DNA from: JALVIU01 sp964462295
Lineage (GTDB): Bacteria > Atribacterota > JALVIU01
NCBI GenBank assembly: GCA_964462295.1
Contig: CAYWXH010000004.1
Coordinates: forward strand, 1-64,000
Reading direction: 5' to 3'
Length of the DNA: 64,000 nt
Numbering within the stretch: the stretch's first letter is position 1; every line of letters starts with the position of its first letter. A program made the translations under genes and the position numbers. Shown here piece by piece: positions 47,871 through 56,550 of the stretch. The notes beneath the pieces are model-generated. The model was not told the origin of the DNA and did no database searches. It saw only the letters and a program-made list of their open reading frames with translations.

Positions 47871-48776
47871 ATGTCAAGAAAAGGTGAAGATATATTAGTC
47901 AAACGGTATGTACCCGCTCTTTTGGTTTTACCTGCATTTATCGTTCTATTCTCTGTAACAATATTTCCTACAGTATGGTCACTTTATATGAGTTTTCATC
48001 AATACAACCCTATTATTGGGAAGCCTACACCTGTAGGATGGCAAAATTTTAATTATGTTGTTCATTGGGATAGATTTCAAAATAGTGTAGTTCACCTTTT
48101 TTATTATCTCTTGTTTGGTGTAGGGATAGAGATGATATTGGGAATCACCGTAGCACTACTTCTGTATGAACTTATAAAAAGCGAAAGGCTTCGTCTTTTG
48201 CTTTTGGTCCTTTTTATCATTCCTATGATGATTCCGCCCTCTATCGTAGGAACTTTGTGGAGATTCTTGCTCGACCCATTCTCTGGGGTGGTAAATACCA
48301 TACTTAACTTTTTACATCTTCCTGCGGTAGATTGGTTTGGAAGGAAGATGGCCCTTACAAGCCTTATCATTGCGGATATTTGGGAATGGACTTCACTTCC
48401 ACTTATGATTATATATAGTGGTAGGGTATCTTTACCACAGAGTGTGTATGAGGCAGCATGGGTAGATGGGGCCTCTCAATGGACAATACTGAGAAGAATT
48501 ACCCTTCCCATGTTAAAAGAATTGATTGCCATTGCTCTCATTATTAGATTTATGGATGCTTATAAATTTATAGATAAGGTAAGCGTTATGACTCAAGGGG
48601 GACCAGGAGGTGCATCTGAGCTTCCATCATATCTTGCATATCTTGTAGGTGCACAGCAGTTTAATATGGGTGTGGCATCTGCTATGACATGGATTATAGG
48701 ACTTGGGTCTATTATAGTAATAATGCTTTTTGTAAAGTTTATGAAAAAAGTTATGAGATCCCAGAAGATTGCATAA
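47871..48776 (+). CDS. Sugar ABC transporter permease (MalF-type)
   Basis: A 301-residue inner-membrane permease with about six helices. The EAA loop reads EAAWVDGASQWTILRRITLP, where the conserved Gly is within VDGAS. The N-terminal YVPALLVLPAFIVLF is typical of CUT1 first permeases. The gene has AGGAGG upstream and begins after the hairpin. It pairs with the next permease. Confidence 0.92.
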   Translation: MSRKGEDILVKRYVPALLVLPAFIVLFSVTIFPTVWSLYMSFHQYNPIIGKPTPVGWQNFNYVVHWDRFQNSVVHLFYYLLFGVGIEMILGITVALLLYELIKSERLRLLLLVLFIIPMMIPPSIVGTLWRFLLDPFSGVVNTILNFLHLPAVDWFGRKMALTSLIIADIWEWTSLPLMIIYSGRVSLPQSVYEAAWVDGASQWTILRRITLPMLKELIAIALIIRFMDAYKFIDKVSVMTQGGPGGASELPSYLAYLVGAQQFNMGVASAMTWIIGLGSIIVIMLFVKFMKKVMRSQKIA

Positions 48777-48792
48777 GTGAAGGAGGATAAGA

Positions 48793-49629
48793 ATGTCCGA
48801 GAAGAGATTTAATCTTGTAAGAACATTGGGTATTATTTTTATGCTTATATATATAGTATTTATAGCTTTTCCTATATATTGGCAATTAAACACCTCTTTT
48901 AAACACATTGGAGAGGTAAGAAAGATACCACCAACATTTTTTCCTAAACATTTTACAGTCTCTCCTTATGTAAATGTAATGAGTAATCCTATGGCACGAA
49001 AATCCATAGTAGATAGTCTTATAATTTCTATAACTACAACACTGCTTTCGGTGCTTATAGGTTCACTTGCGGGATATGCCTTTGCTAGATATCCAAAATA
49101 TGCAGGAGGGGAAAACCTATCATTTTGGATGCTTTCTGTGAGGATGTTCCCACCCATAGTATTTATCTTGCCTTTTTTCTTTATTTTTAACAATTTAGGA
49201 CTTACAGATACATATTTTTCTCTTATTGTAATGTATTTTACATTTAATTTGCCACTTTCTGTTTGGCTTATGATGATGTTTTTTGGAGATGTGCCTAGGG
49301 AATTGGAAGAGGCTGCATATGTAGATGGTTATAAGCCATTTAGGGCATTTTTTAAGGTAACCTTACCTCTGGTCTTACCAGGGATGGTTTCTGTCGTAAT
49401 GCTCTGTTGGATATTTGCATGGAATGAATTTTTATTTGCCAATGTTTTGGTAGGGACACGGGTTAAGACATTCCCTCTTGTGATCCCTACTTTTGCATCT
49501 GGTAGTTCGATTCTATGGAATCAGGTTATGGCATTTACAGTTGTTGCTATGCTTCCACCTATTATCCTTTTCATAATATTGAGAAGATATATGATTAGAG
49601 GACTTTCACTTGGTGTTGTAAAGGGATAA
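48793..49629 (+). CDS. Sugar ABC transporter permease (MalG-type)
   Basis: A 278-residue second CUT1 permease. It has a first helix (about 9-28), YWQLNTSFKHIGEV, and the EAA loop LEEAAYVDGYKPFRAFFKVTLPLVLPG. The C-terminal tail ends RRYMIRGLSLGVVKG, a standard MalG-like signature. It is 16 bp downstream of its partner with GAAGGAGG before ATG 48793. The ligand is unknown. Confidence 0.92.
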   Translation: MSEKRFNLVRTLGIIFMLIYIVFIAFPIYWQLNTSFKHIGEVRKIPPTFFPKHFTVSPYVNVMSNPMARKSIVDSLIISITTTLLSVLIGSLAGYAFARYPKYAGGENLSFWMLSVRMFPPIVFILPFFFIFNNLGLTDTYFSLIVMYFTFNLPLSVWLMMMFFGDVPRELEEAAYVDGYKPFRAFFKVTLPLVLPGMVSVVMLCWIFAWNEFLFANVLVGTRVKTFPLVIPTFASGSSILWNQVMAFTVVAMLPPIILFIILRRYMIRGLSLGVVKG

Positions 49630-49653
49630 AATTTATAGAGAAGGGGTTAGACT

Positions 49654-50763
49654 ATGGCCAGGATTAGATTTGAAAATGTAACCAAAAAGTTTGGGAAGGT
49701 AACGGCATTAAAGGATGTCTCCTTTGAAGTAGGGGATGGGGAATTCTTTGTTTTATTGGGCCCAAGTGGTGCAGGAAAAACTACCACATTAAAGTTACTT
49801 GCTGGTCTTTATAAGCCTACAGAAGGTAGCGTATTTATAAATGATAAAGATGTTTCGGAAGATCCTCCATATGAGAGAAATGTAGCTATGACTTTTGAAA
49901 GTTATGCCCTTTATCCCCATATTACTGTATTTGAAAATATAGCAAGCCCACTCAAAGCACCCGGTAGAAATATACCTCCAAAGGAGATAAAAGAGAGGGT
50001 GGAAAGGGTAGCTAAGATGTTAAAAATAGATCAGTTATTGGATAGAAAACCTGCAGAGGCAAGTGGTGGGCAAAAACAGAGAATAGCCCTCGCAAGGACT
50101 ATGGTACGTGAACCAGACATATATCTTCTGGATGAGCCTCTGTCCCATCTTGATGCAAAGATTAGATATGAATTAAGACAAGAATTCCATAGGCTTGAAG
50201 CATTGAAGGGTGTAACTACAGTATATGTAACACATGATTATGTGGAGGCACTATCCCTTGGAGATAGAATTTTGATGTTAGACCAAGGAGAAGTTCAACA
50301 GATAGGAAAACCTTATGAAATATATGAGGATCCTGCTAATGTTCGTGTGGCAAAACAGGTTGGACAACCAGATATAAATATTATTGAATGTGTAACAAAG
50401 GTAAAGGATGAAAAGATTGTACTTATGCCTAAAAATGACCCTACTTTAGATATTGAAATTACCGAAGAGGCACAAAGAGCTTTTAGGAACAATACTTACC
50501 CTGAGGTGCTTTTAGGTGTAAGACCCCAATTTATAAAGGTTGGAACAAGGGAAGATGCTCAAGTTTTTGAGGGTAAGGTTGATGTGTATCAGGTATTAGG
50601 ATCAGAGGGTGTCCTTAATGTAGAGATAGGTAGTCTGAATCTTGTTGCATTAACTACACCAGAGGAAAGGTATAATCACGGACAAGATATAAAAGTTTAT
50701 TTCCTTAAGGATAGATTCTACTTCTTCTCTCCAGAGAATGGAGAAAGAATAAGGTTCTCTTAG
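49654..50763 (+). CDS. ABC transporter ATP-binding protein (first of pair)
   Basis: A 369-residue UgpC/MalK-type ATPase. Walker A is GPSGAGKTTTLKLL, the signature ASGGQKQRIAL, Walker B IYLLDEPLSHLD, and the switch His is in VYVTHDYVEAL. The Q-loop reads MTFESYALYPH, with Glu where almost all ABC ATPases have Gln. A TOBE-type regulatory domain follows (about 245-365). A second, different ATPase gene starts 13 bp later, so the transporter may use a heterodimer. Confidence 0.9.
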   Translation: MARIRFENVTKKFGKVTALKDVSFEVGDGEFFVLLGPSGAGKTTTLKLLAGLYKPTEGSVFINDKDVSEDPPYERNVAMTFESYALYPHITVFENIASPLKAPGRNIPPKEIKERVERVAKMLKIDQLLDRKPAEASGGQKQRIALARTMVREPDIYLLDEPLSHLDAKIRYELRQEFHRLEALKGVTTVYVTHDYVEALSLGDRILMLDQGEVQQIGKPYEIYEDPANVRVAKQVGQPDINIIECVTKVKDEKIVLMPKNDPTLDIEITEEAQRAFRNNTYPEVLLGVRPQFIKVGTREDAQVFEGKVDVYQVLGSEGVLNVEIGSLNLVALTTPEERYNHGQDIKVYFLKDRFYFFSPENGERIRFS

Positions 50764-50776
50764 ATAGGGGGAAAAA

Positions 50777-51901
50777 ATGGCGAAGGTAATATTAAAAAAT
50801 GTTTATAAAACTTATGCTCCTCGAACAAAAGGTGGTAAAGAGGTAGAAGCTGTAAGAGATCTTAATTTAGAAATAAAAGATGGAGAATTTATGGCCCTTT
50901 TGGGACCATCAGGTTGTGGAAAAACATCTACTTTGAGGATGATAGCAGGTCTTGAGTCTATTACAAAAGGTGATATATATTTTGATGATTTGCGGGTAAA
51001 TGACCTTTCTCCTGCCCAGAGAAATGTAGCTATGGCATTTGAAACATACTCTCTTTATCCTCATATGACAGTTTATCAAAATATTGCTTTTCCTTTAGAG
51101 GTAAGAGGTAAGACGAAGAAGGAGATAAAAAGGGTAATTGAAAATCTTGCAGGAAAGTTCCAGTTAAGTGATGTACTATCAGAGTTTCCTGCTAAGCTAT
51201 CAGGAGGACAACAACAAAGGGTCTCCCTTGCAAGGGCATTGGCAAGGGAACCATCAGTGTTTTTATTAGACGAACCTCTTTCACACTCTGATGCACAGCT
51301 TAGATTTCAGATGAGAACAGAGATTAAGAGACTACATTATGAGATAAAATCTACCATGATATATGTAACACATGATCAGCTTGAGGCACTATCTTTGGCA
51401 GATAGAGTAGCTGTTATGAATTTTGCAGAACTTCAGCAGGTGGGAACCCGTGATGAACTTTACAATAATCCATACAATCTTTTTGTAGCAGATTTTATTG
51501 GAGAACCTCCTATGAACTTAAATAAAGGTATAGTCACCCAAGAAGGTGATACCCTTTATATGAGACTATTGGGTTCCTCTGTTGATTTGCATCTAAATGA
51601 AGAGAGAGTAGATAAGATCAAGAAATTGGGTAAAAAAGAGTATATAGTTGGCCTAAGACCTCAAGATATTGTACCTATTGATACACTACCCGGATATAAA
51701 GTCTTTAAGGCAGAGGTAGACTTTGTAGAATTTATTGGAGAAAAGAGTTTATTGACTATAAAAAATGGTGATTTATATTTAAAGGTTATAGCATCTCCTG
51801 ATCTAAAGATAAAAAGTGGAGATGTTATAGATTTTTCGTACCCACCCGAAAGGGTACATATTTTTGATATTGAAACCGAAAAGTCTATCTTGCTTTTGTA
51901 A
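50777..51901 (+). CDS. ABC transporter ATP-binding protein (second of pair)
   Basis: A 374-residue ATPase similar to its neighbour but clearly diverged. Walker A is GPSGCGKTSTLRMI, the signature LSGGQQQRVSLARAL, and the switch His VTHDQLEALSL. The Q-loop is MAFETYSLYPHM, again with Glu instead of Gln. The D-loop is SHSDAQ rather than the usual SNLDAK. The C-terminal domain (about 240-370) ends in a beta-rich TOBE-like fold. Two-ATPase sets with an FGGY kinase resemble GlpS/GlpT glycerol systems, an analogy only. Confidence 0.9.
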   Translation: MAKVILKNVYKTYAPRTKGGKEVEAVRDLNLEIKDGEFMALLGPSGCGKTSTLRMIAGLESITKGDIYFDDLRVNDLSPAQRNVAMAFETYSLYPHMTVYQNIAFPLEVRGKTKKEIKRVIENLAGKFQLSDVLSEFPAKLSGGQQQRVSLARALAREPSVFLLDEPLSHSDAQLRFQMRTEIKRLHYEIKSTMIYVTHDQLEALSLADRVAVMNFAELQQVGTRDELYNNPYNLFVADFIGEPPMNLNKGIVTQEGDTLYMRLLGSSVDLHLNEERVDKIKKLGKKEYIVGLRPQDIVPIDTLPGYKVFKAEVDFVEFIGEKSLLTIKNGDLYLKVIASPDLKIKSGDVIDFSYPPERVHIFDIETEKSILLL

Positions 51902-51903
51902 TT

Positions 51904-53385
51904 ATGGATACACTATTAGGAATCGATATAGGAACTACAGGTATAAAGGCTGTATTATTTGATGTAGATGGAAAGATATTGGGAAGTGAGTATAGAGAAT
52001 ATCCCCTCTATACTCCTTCTCCTCAAATAGCAGAACAAGACCCCAAAGATTGGATTTCCTCCCTTATCGAATGCGTAAAAACTCTCTCTGCAAATTATCC
52101 TCAATTTGTAGAAAATGTAGCAGTCATTGGAATAGATGGCCAGATGCACACCTCTGCCCTATTGGATACATCAGGAAATCTATTAAGAAGGGCTATTACT
52201 TGGATGGATCAGAGAAGCAAAAAGATAGTAGAAGAGCTCGAGGTAAGGCCTGGACGAGATTTCATATTTAAAAATACCCTAAATTTTCCTACAACTACCT
52301 ATCTTCTTCCAAACCTTCTTTGGTTAAAAGCTCATGAACCAGATATTTATAAAAAGATTTCTAAGATTCTTATAGCAAAAGATTATGTAAAGTATTGGCT
52401 TACCCATGAGATGGTAACTGACCCTTCAGATGCAAGTGGGACACTTCTATTTGATGTAAAAAATCTTATCTGGGCAGAAGAAATTATAGACTACTTTGAG
52501 ATAGATAAAGATTGGTTTCCTCAGATAAGGCCATCTACAGATATTATTGGAAAACTCAAAAGAGATGCCTCCTTTGCCCTTGGACTAAGAGAGGGTATCC
52601 CTGTTGTTAATGGATGTGCAGACCATGCGGCAACCTATATAGGAGGGGGACTTTTGGAAAAAAGGGAAGGGGCAGTAATCATTGGAACAGCAGGTGTTTT
52701 GAGTTTTGCTACCCCTAAACCCGTGCCTGATCCTTCCTACCGGGTTTTGACATGGGCACACGGCATTCCTGATAGCTGGGTACTTCTTGGAGTGATGCAG
52801 ACGGCAGGTGCATCACTTAGGTGGTTTAGGGATGCCTTTTCTTACAAAGATGATTCTTATATCCGGTACTCTGAATTGGCAAATGAGGTACCCCCTGGCT
52901 CTGAAGGTCTTATATTTTTACCTTTTCTTATGGGGGAGAGGAGTCCTTATTGGAATCCTTATGCGAAAGGCATATTTTACGGTATAACCTATAAACATAA
53001 AAAGGCCCACTTTATCCGTGCCATAATGGAGGGCGTGGCTTTTGGATTGAGAACCATATTAGATACTACGGGGGAACTCGGAGTAGAGGTAGAGAGACTG
53101 AGAATCCTTGGAGGAGGGAGTGTAAGTAAGGTTTGGAGAGAAATTATAGCACAGATACTTGACAAAAAGATAATTGTAGTGCAAAATAAAGAGCAGGCAG
53201 CATGGGGTGCCGCAATTTTAGGAGGTATAGGGGTTGGTCTTTACGATTCTTTCGAAGAAGCCGCTTCTGGAAAGATTCTTATAGATGAAGAGATCTTACC
53301 TGGGGATTTTGAGCTATATAAGGCCAATTATAATATATATAAAGAATTGTACGAGGTATTAAAACCGATATATGAAAGAACTTGA
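51904..53385 (+). CDS. FGGY-family carbohydrate kinase (xylulokinase-like)
   Basis: A 493-residue sugar kinase beginning LLGIDIGTTGIKAVLFDVDG. GIDGQMHTSALLD and AITWMDQRS resemble xylulokinases, while NGCADHAATYIGGGL carries the conserved Asp region. ILGGGSVSKVWREIIAQIL and EQAAWGAAILGGIG are the FGGY signatures. It starts 2 bp after the second ATPase and overlaps tatC by 14 bp. It probably phosphorylates the imported sugar or polyol; ribulose, xylulose or glycerol are candidates. Confidence 0.88.
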   Translation: MDTLLGIDIGTTGIKAVLFDVDGKILGSEYREYPLYTPSPQIAEQDPKDWISSLIECVKTLSANYPQFVENVAVIGIDGQMHTSALLDTSGNLLRRAITWMDQRSKKIVEELEVRPGRDFIFKNTLNFPTTTYLLPNLLWLKAHEPDIYKKISKILIAKDYVKYWLTHEMVTDPSDASGTLLFDVKNLIWAEEIIDYFEIDKDWFPQIRPSTDIIGKLKRDASFALGLREGIPVVNGCADHAATYIGGGLLEKREGAVIIGTAGVLSFATPKPVPDPSYRVLTWAHGIPDSWVLLGVMQTAGASLRWFRDAFSYKDDSYIRYSELANEVPPGSEGLIFLPFLMGERSPYWNPYAKGIFYGITYKHKKAHFIRAIMEGVAFGLRTILDTTGELGVEVERLRILGGGSVSKVWREIIAQILDKKIIVVQNKEQAAWGAAILGGIGVGLYDSFEEAASGKILIDEEILPGDFELYKANYNIYKELYEVLKPIYERT

Positions 53386-54100
53386 AGATAGAGAAATGAC
53401 CTTAATAGAACATCTTACAGAGCTTCGGGCAAGACTTATTCGTGCCTTTTTGGCTATAGGTATAGGTTTTATTATTACATATTCCTTTTCTCTTAAAATT
53501 TTTGAAATTTTAAAAAAACCTGTAGGGGAACTTGTCTTTTTAAGCCCTACAGAGGCCTTCTTTACAAGACTTAAGGTCTCTCTTTTTGCAGGATTTCTCC
53601 TTGCACTACCTTATATATTGTGGGAGGTTTGGGGTTTTATTGCCATAGCCTTAAGGAGGCATGAGAGAAAATATACCGTTATTTTTATCATTTCTGCCCT
53701 TGCATTTTTTATTCTGGGTGGGTCTTTCGGTTTTTTTATAATCCTTCCACTTGGTCTTAAATTTTTATTAGGATATGGACTACCTGGGGTAAACCCTATG
53801 ATCTCTGTAGGCAAGTATGTTTCGTTTGTTATAGGGGTTATCCTGGTATTTGGAACAGTTTTTGAAATGCCACTTTTCTTCTTATTCCTTGCAAAACTTG
53901 GGGTAGTTACCCCTAAATTTATGTCTAAAAATAGACCATATATAGTATTGATAATTTTCATTTTAGCTGCCTTACTTACACCGCCAGATGTTGTTACACA
54001 GGTACTTCTTGCCCTTCCCATGCTCCTACTTTATGAAATAAGTCTTGTACTTGTAAAGATTGTGGTTAGAAAGAAAGAAAAAGATAAAGAAGACCAATGA
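53372..54100 (+). CDS. tatC: Sec-independent protein translocase TatC
   Basis: The core receptor of twin-arginine export. The 242-residue protein has six membrane helices and the conserved N-terminal LIEHLTELRARLIRAF, with FLSPTEAFFTRLKVSLF in the first periplasmic region. FELPLFF-like FEMPLFFLFLAKLGVV and RPYIVLIIFILAALLTPPDVV follow. It overlaps the FGGY kinase by 14 bp and cobU by 4 bp. TatA is not adjacent. The nearby Tat-exported binding protein could be one client. Confidence 0.95.
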   Translation: MKELEDREMTLIEHLTELRARLIRAFLAIGIGFIITYSFSLKIFEILKKPVGELVFLSPTEAFFTRLKVSLFAGFLLALPYILWEVWGFIAIALRRHERKYTVIFIISALAFFILGGSFGFFIILPLGLKFLLGYGLPGVNPMISVGKYVSFVIGVILVFGTVFEMPLFFLFLAKLGVVTPKFMSKNRPYIVLIIFILAALLTPPDVVTQVLLALPMLLLYEISLVLVKIVVRKKEKDKEDQ

Positions 54101-54606
54101 TAAAGTTTGTCCTTGGTGGTGCCCGTTCAGGAAAGACCCATTTTGCCGTAAGTGAGGCGAAAAAATACCCCCAAAAACGTATTTATATAGCTACAGGATT
54201 GCCTATTGATGAGGAGATGAGAGAGAAGATTAGGATGCATAAGGAAGAAAGAGGAGACACCTTTGAAACATGGGAAGAGCCTATTTATATACCCTCTCTT
54301 GTAAAAAAACTTACTCCTGGTGTAAATGTGGTAGTAGTTGATTGCCTTACCATATGGACAGGGAATGTAATTTTGGATAAAAAAGATCCTTTGGATTTAA
54401 TAGAGGAATTTTTTGATAATATAAAGAAACTTTCTTTTGAAGTAACTTTTTTTATAATCTCAAACGAAGTAGGTATGGGGATAGTACCTATCCATGAACT
54501 TTCCAGAAAATATAGAGAACTTTTGGGTCGGGTAAATATATTTTCTGCAAAAAGATCGGATGAGGTCTATTTTATGGTAGCAGGTATCCCGTGGAGAATA
54601 AAGTGA
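54097..54606 (+). CDS. cobU: Adenosylcobinamide kinase / guanylyltransferase
   Basis: Phosphorylates and guanylylates cobinamide in late cobamide assembly and salvage. The 169-residue protein has the P-loop LGGARSGKTHFAVSEA, KKYPQKRIYIATGLPID, the guanylylated-His region IRMHKEERGDTFETWEEP, and VVDCLTIWTGNVI. It overlaps tatC by 4 bp and cobS by 4 bp (GTGA). No cobT, cobC or corrin-ring genes are nearby, pointing to salvage rather than de novo synthesis, unless they lie elsewhere. Confidence 0.93.
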   Translation: MIKFVLGGARSGKTHFAVSEAKKYPQKRIYIATGLPIDEEMREKIRMHKEERGDTFETWEEPIYIPSLVKKLTPGVNVVVVDCLTIWTGNVILDKKDPLDLIEEFFDNIKKLSFEVTFFIISNEVGMGIVPIHELSRKYRELLGRVNIFSAKRSDEVYFMVAGIPWRIK

Positions 54607-55349
54607 GTAGTCTTTTTAGGCCATTTATTCTTGCTCTTTCCTTTCTTACTATTTTTCCAATATCATTTGGCTTTAAAGAATATAGAGAAGAAGATTTTAA
54701 GGCTACTATTTTATTCTTTCCTATAATAGCTCTTTTGGTAGGCCTTCTTAATATTCTGGTATATACCTTGGCAACACCTCTTTTTTCGAATGACATAGTT
54801 GTTCTTTTTATTCTCTTTGTGCAATATATATGTTTTAATCTATTCCATTTTGATGGTTTTTTAGATTTTTTTGAGGCGGTGTTTTCTCAAAAACATAAGC
54901 GCGAAGAAATATTAAAGATAATGAAAGACCCTCGTATCGGAAGTTTTGGTCTATTTTTTGGTTTATTTTACATGCTATTTAAGTTTTTCCTCTTAAAAAA
55001 TACTCTTTCACTCTATTTACCTCTTTTTGTTTTATATCCTATAGTGGGAAGGGCTTCTCAGATTTTAATAATGGGATTTTTAAGACCGGCAAAGAAGGAA
55101 GGACTTGGTTATATGTTTAGAGATATCCCTATCTTTTATACTTTGAGTGCATATATGATAGGGGTCTTTCTGGTCTATTTTCTAGGGAGTTTTAAATTTT
55201 TGCTTTTCTATCTTATCTCTTCCATACTTTCATTTTTGTTTATAGGGGGTATGGCATTTAAAAAGTTAGGTGGTTTTACAGGTGATGTTGTAGGTGCATC
55301 TAATGAGATAGCCGAACTTCTCTTTTTGTTTGTTTTCCAAATATTTTAG
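54603..55349 (+). CDS. cobS: Cobalamin-5'-phosphate synthase
   Basis: Membrane enzyme joining GDP-cobinamide to the lower-ligand riboside. The 248-residue protein has about six helices, NLFHFDGFLDFFEAVFS with the Mg-binding acidic motif, MKDPRIGSFGLFFGL and GRASQILIMGFLRPAKKEGLG. GGFTGDVVGASNEIAELLF at the C-terminus is diagnostic. GTG 54603, with GGAG (54593-54596) upstream and a GTGA overlap with cobU, is the preferred start; GTG 54591 is the alternative. Confidence 0.93.
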   Translation: MSSLFRPFILALSFLTIFPISFGFKEYREEDFKATILFFPIIALLVGLLNILVYTLATPLFSNDIVVLFILFVQYICFNLFHFDGFLDFFEAVFSQKHKREEILKIMKDPRIGSFGLFFGLFYMLFKFFLLKNTLSLYLPLFVLYPIVGRASQILIMGFLRPAKKEGLGYMFRDIPIFYTLSAYMIGVFLVYFLGSFKFLLFYLISSILSFLFIGGMAFKKLGGFTGDVVGASNEIAELLFLFVFQIF

Positions 55350-55353
55350 AATA

Positions 55354-55362
55354 TGATATAAT
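55354..55362 (+). promoter_or_regulatory. Extended -10 promoter before the HisKA-like gene
   Basis: TGATATAAT (55354-55362) is a complete extended -10 element between cobS and the next gene. No convincing -35 box is present. The transcript would start near 55369 with a short leader containing AAGGTGG (55374-55380). Confidence 0.45.
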
Positions 55363-55386
55363 ATAAAAAAAGTAAGGTGGTTGATT

Positions 55387-56085
55387 ATGGATGATAAAAA
55401 GCTTGAGATCCTTTCCAATGTAAGATTTATTCCTTTCAGGGAAAGAGAAAGGATGTATGATAATATTATAAATCATGCGAAAGAGTTATTTGGGGCAAGA
55501 AGAATAGTCCTTTATACAAAAGACGAAGATTGGAAAAGGGAATTTTCCTATCCTTCAGAAGAGATGCTTGGGTTTGAATTAGAGAAAGAACACTTAGATA
55601 ATATATATGAAGACCTTAATCCATACATACTCTCCTTTGATAAGGCAAAGGAAATCGGTATAAATATAGAAGGGGTTACCGTTTTTCTCCCTCTTGGTAC
55701 GAAGGATTGCCAGATAGGTATATTGCTACTTTCTGGTATAAAAAGCACAGAAGAAGAGGTAAGAGAAGAAGTGCCAATTTTAAAAATTTTCGCCCGGTAT
55801 CTTGAGATTTATATGTATGCCTTAGAGGAACTTCAGGCGAAGAAAGAAACCTCTGAGGGCGATCCTCTTGAATCCTTGAAAGAAGAGATAGTATCTATGA
55901 TATCAAGAAACCTAAGAACCCCACTTGCATCTATTCTTGCATATGCAGAGACCCTAAGAGAGGGTGGCAATCTTAGTGAAAAAGAAAAGTCTGAATTTAT
56001 AGAGACGATCTATAAAGAGAGTATGTCTTTAAAAAATGCGATAGAAGATATGATGGGATATATAACCATATTCACAAAAGAATAG
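55387..56085 (+). CDS. GAF/HisKA-like protein lacking phospho-His and ATPase domain
   Basis: A 232-residue soluble protein starting at ATG 55387, six bases after AAGGTGG. Residues 20-145 look like a GAF-type sensor domain (FGARRIVLYT, GVTVFLPLGTKDCQIGILLLS). Residues 162-228 match a HisKA dimerisation domain, but the usual SHELRTPL reads SRNLRTPL, so the phospho-accepting His is Arg174. The chain then ends with no HATPase domain. It cannot be a normal histidine kinase. A dimeric ligand sensor or an adaptor for another kinase is possible. A lone receiver gene lies convergently 0.5 kb away. Confidence 0.72.
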   Translation: MDDKKLEILSNVRFIPFRERERMYDNIINHAKELFGARRIVLYTKDEDWKREFSYPSEEMLGFELEKEHLDNIYEDLNPYILSFDKAKEIGINIEGVTVFLPLGTKDCQIGILLLSGIKSTEEEVREEVPILKIFARYLEIYMYALEELQAKKETSEGDPLESLKEEIVSMISRNLRTPLASILAYAETLREGGNLSEKEKSEFIETIYKESMSLKNAIEDMMGYITIFTKE

Positions 56086-56094
56086 GACCTATTT

Positions 56095-56550
56095 TTAAAA
56101 TATATTGAGTATGCCCAATGTAGCAAGGGTAACTATTACTGCAGATAAAATAAGCCCAAAAAAGATGGCAATAAGTGAATCTTTATAGGGTAGGCCCATA
56201 AATAGTGCAATTAGTGTTCCTGTCCATGCCCCACTTCCAGGCAGAGGAATGGCAACAAATATAGCAAGAAATATAAGCCCATACTTTTCTATTTTCTTTC
56301 CCTTTTGTAGAGACCGTCTCTCAAGGTATTTTATAAATTTACTTAATATATTTATCTTCTCCAGATAGGGGAAAAGTTTTGGTAAAAACCATAAAATTAA
56401 AGGAGCAGGAGCAAAGCTCCCGAGTATTCCTAAAATACTTGCAATAAATGGATTCATTTTATAGATAGTTATTGCTACAGGAATACTTCCCCTCATCTCT
56501 ACTGTAGGAACAATAGATATAAGGAGGGTCTTTACTATACTACTTATCAT
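56095..56550 (-). CDS. Small multidrug export (COG2426) membrane protein
   Basis: A 151-residue membrane protein with about four helices. PTVEMRGSIPVAITIYKMNPF and the later AIFVAIPLPGSGAWTGTLIA are the signatures of the Sm_multidrug_ex family, whose actual function is unclear. ATG 56550 is preferred over an in-frame GTG at 56553. It overlaps the receiver gene's 3' end by 11 bp, so the two are probably co-translated. It converges with the HisKA-like gene, 9 bp apart. Confidence 0.82.
   Translation of the reverse strand: MISSIVKTLLISIVPTVEMRGSIPVAITIYKMNPFIASILGILGSFAPAPLILWFLPKLFPYLEKINILSKFIKYLERRSLQKGKKIEKYGLIFLAIFVAIPLPGSGAWTGTLIALFMGLPYKDSLIAIFFGLILSAVIVTLATLGILNIF

Noticed and set aside
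54000..54110. Cobalamin riboswitch before cobU
   Set aside because: cobU overlaps tatC by 4 bp and no space or B12-box-like sequence is present.
56078..56100. Bidirectional terminator between the HisKA-like gene and the convergent membrane protein
   Set aside because: AATAGG and CCTATT are almost adjacent and leave too small a loop for a stable hairpin.
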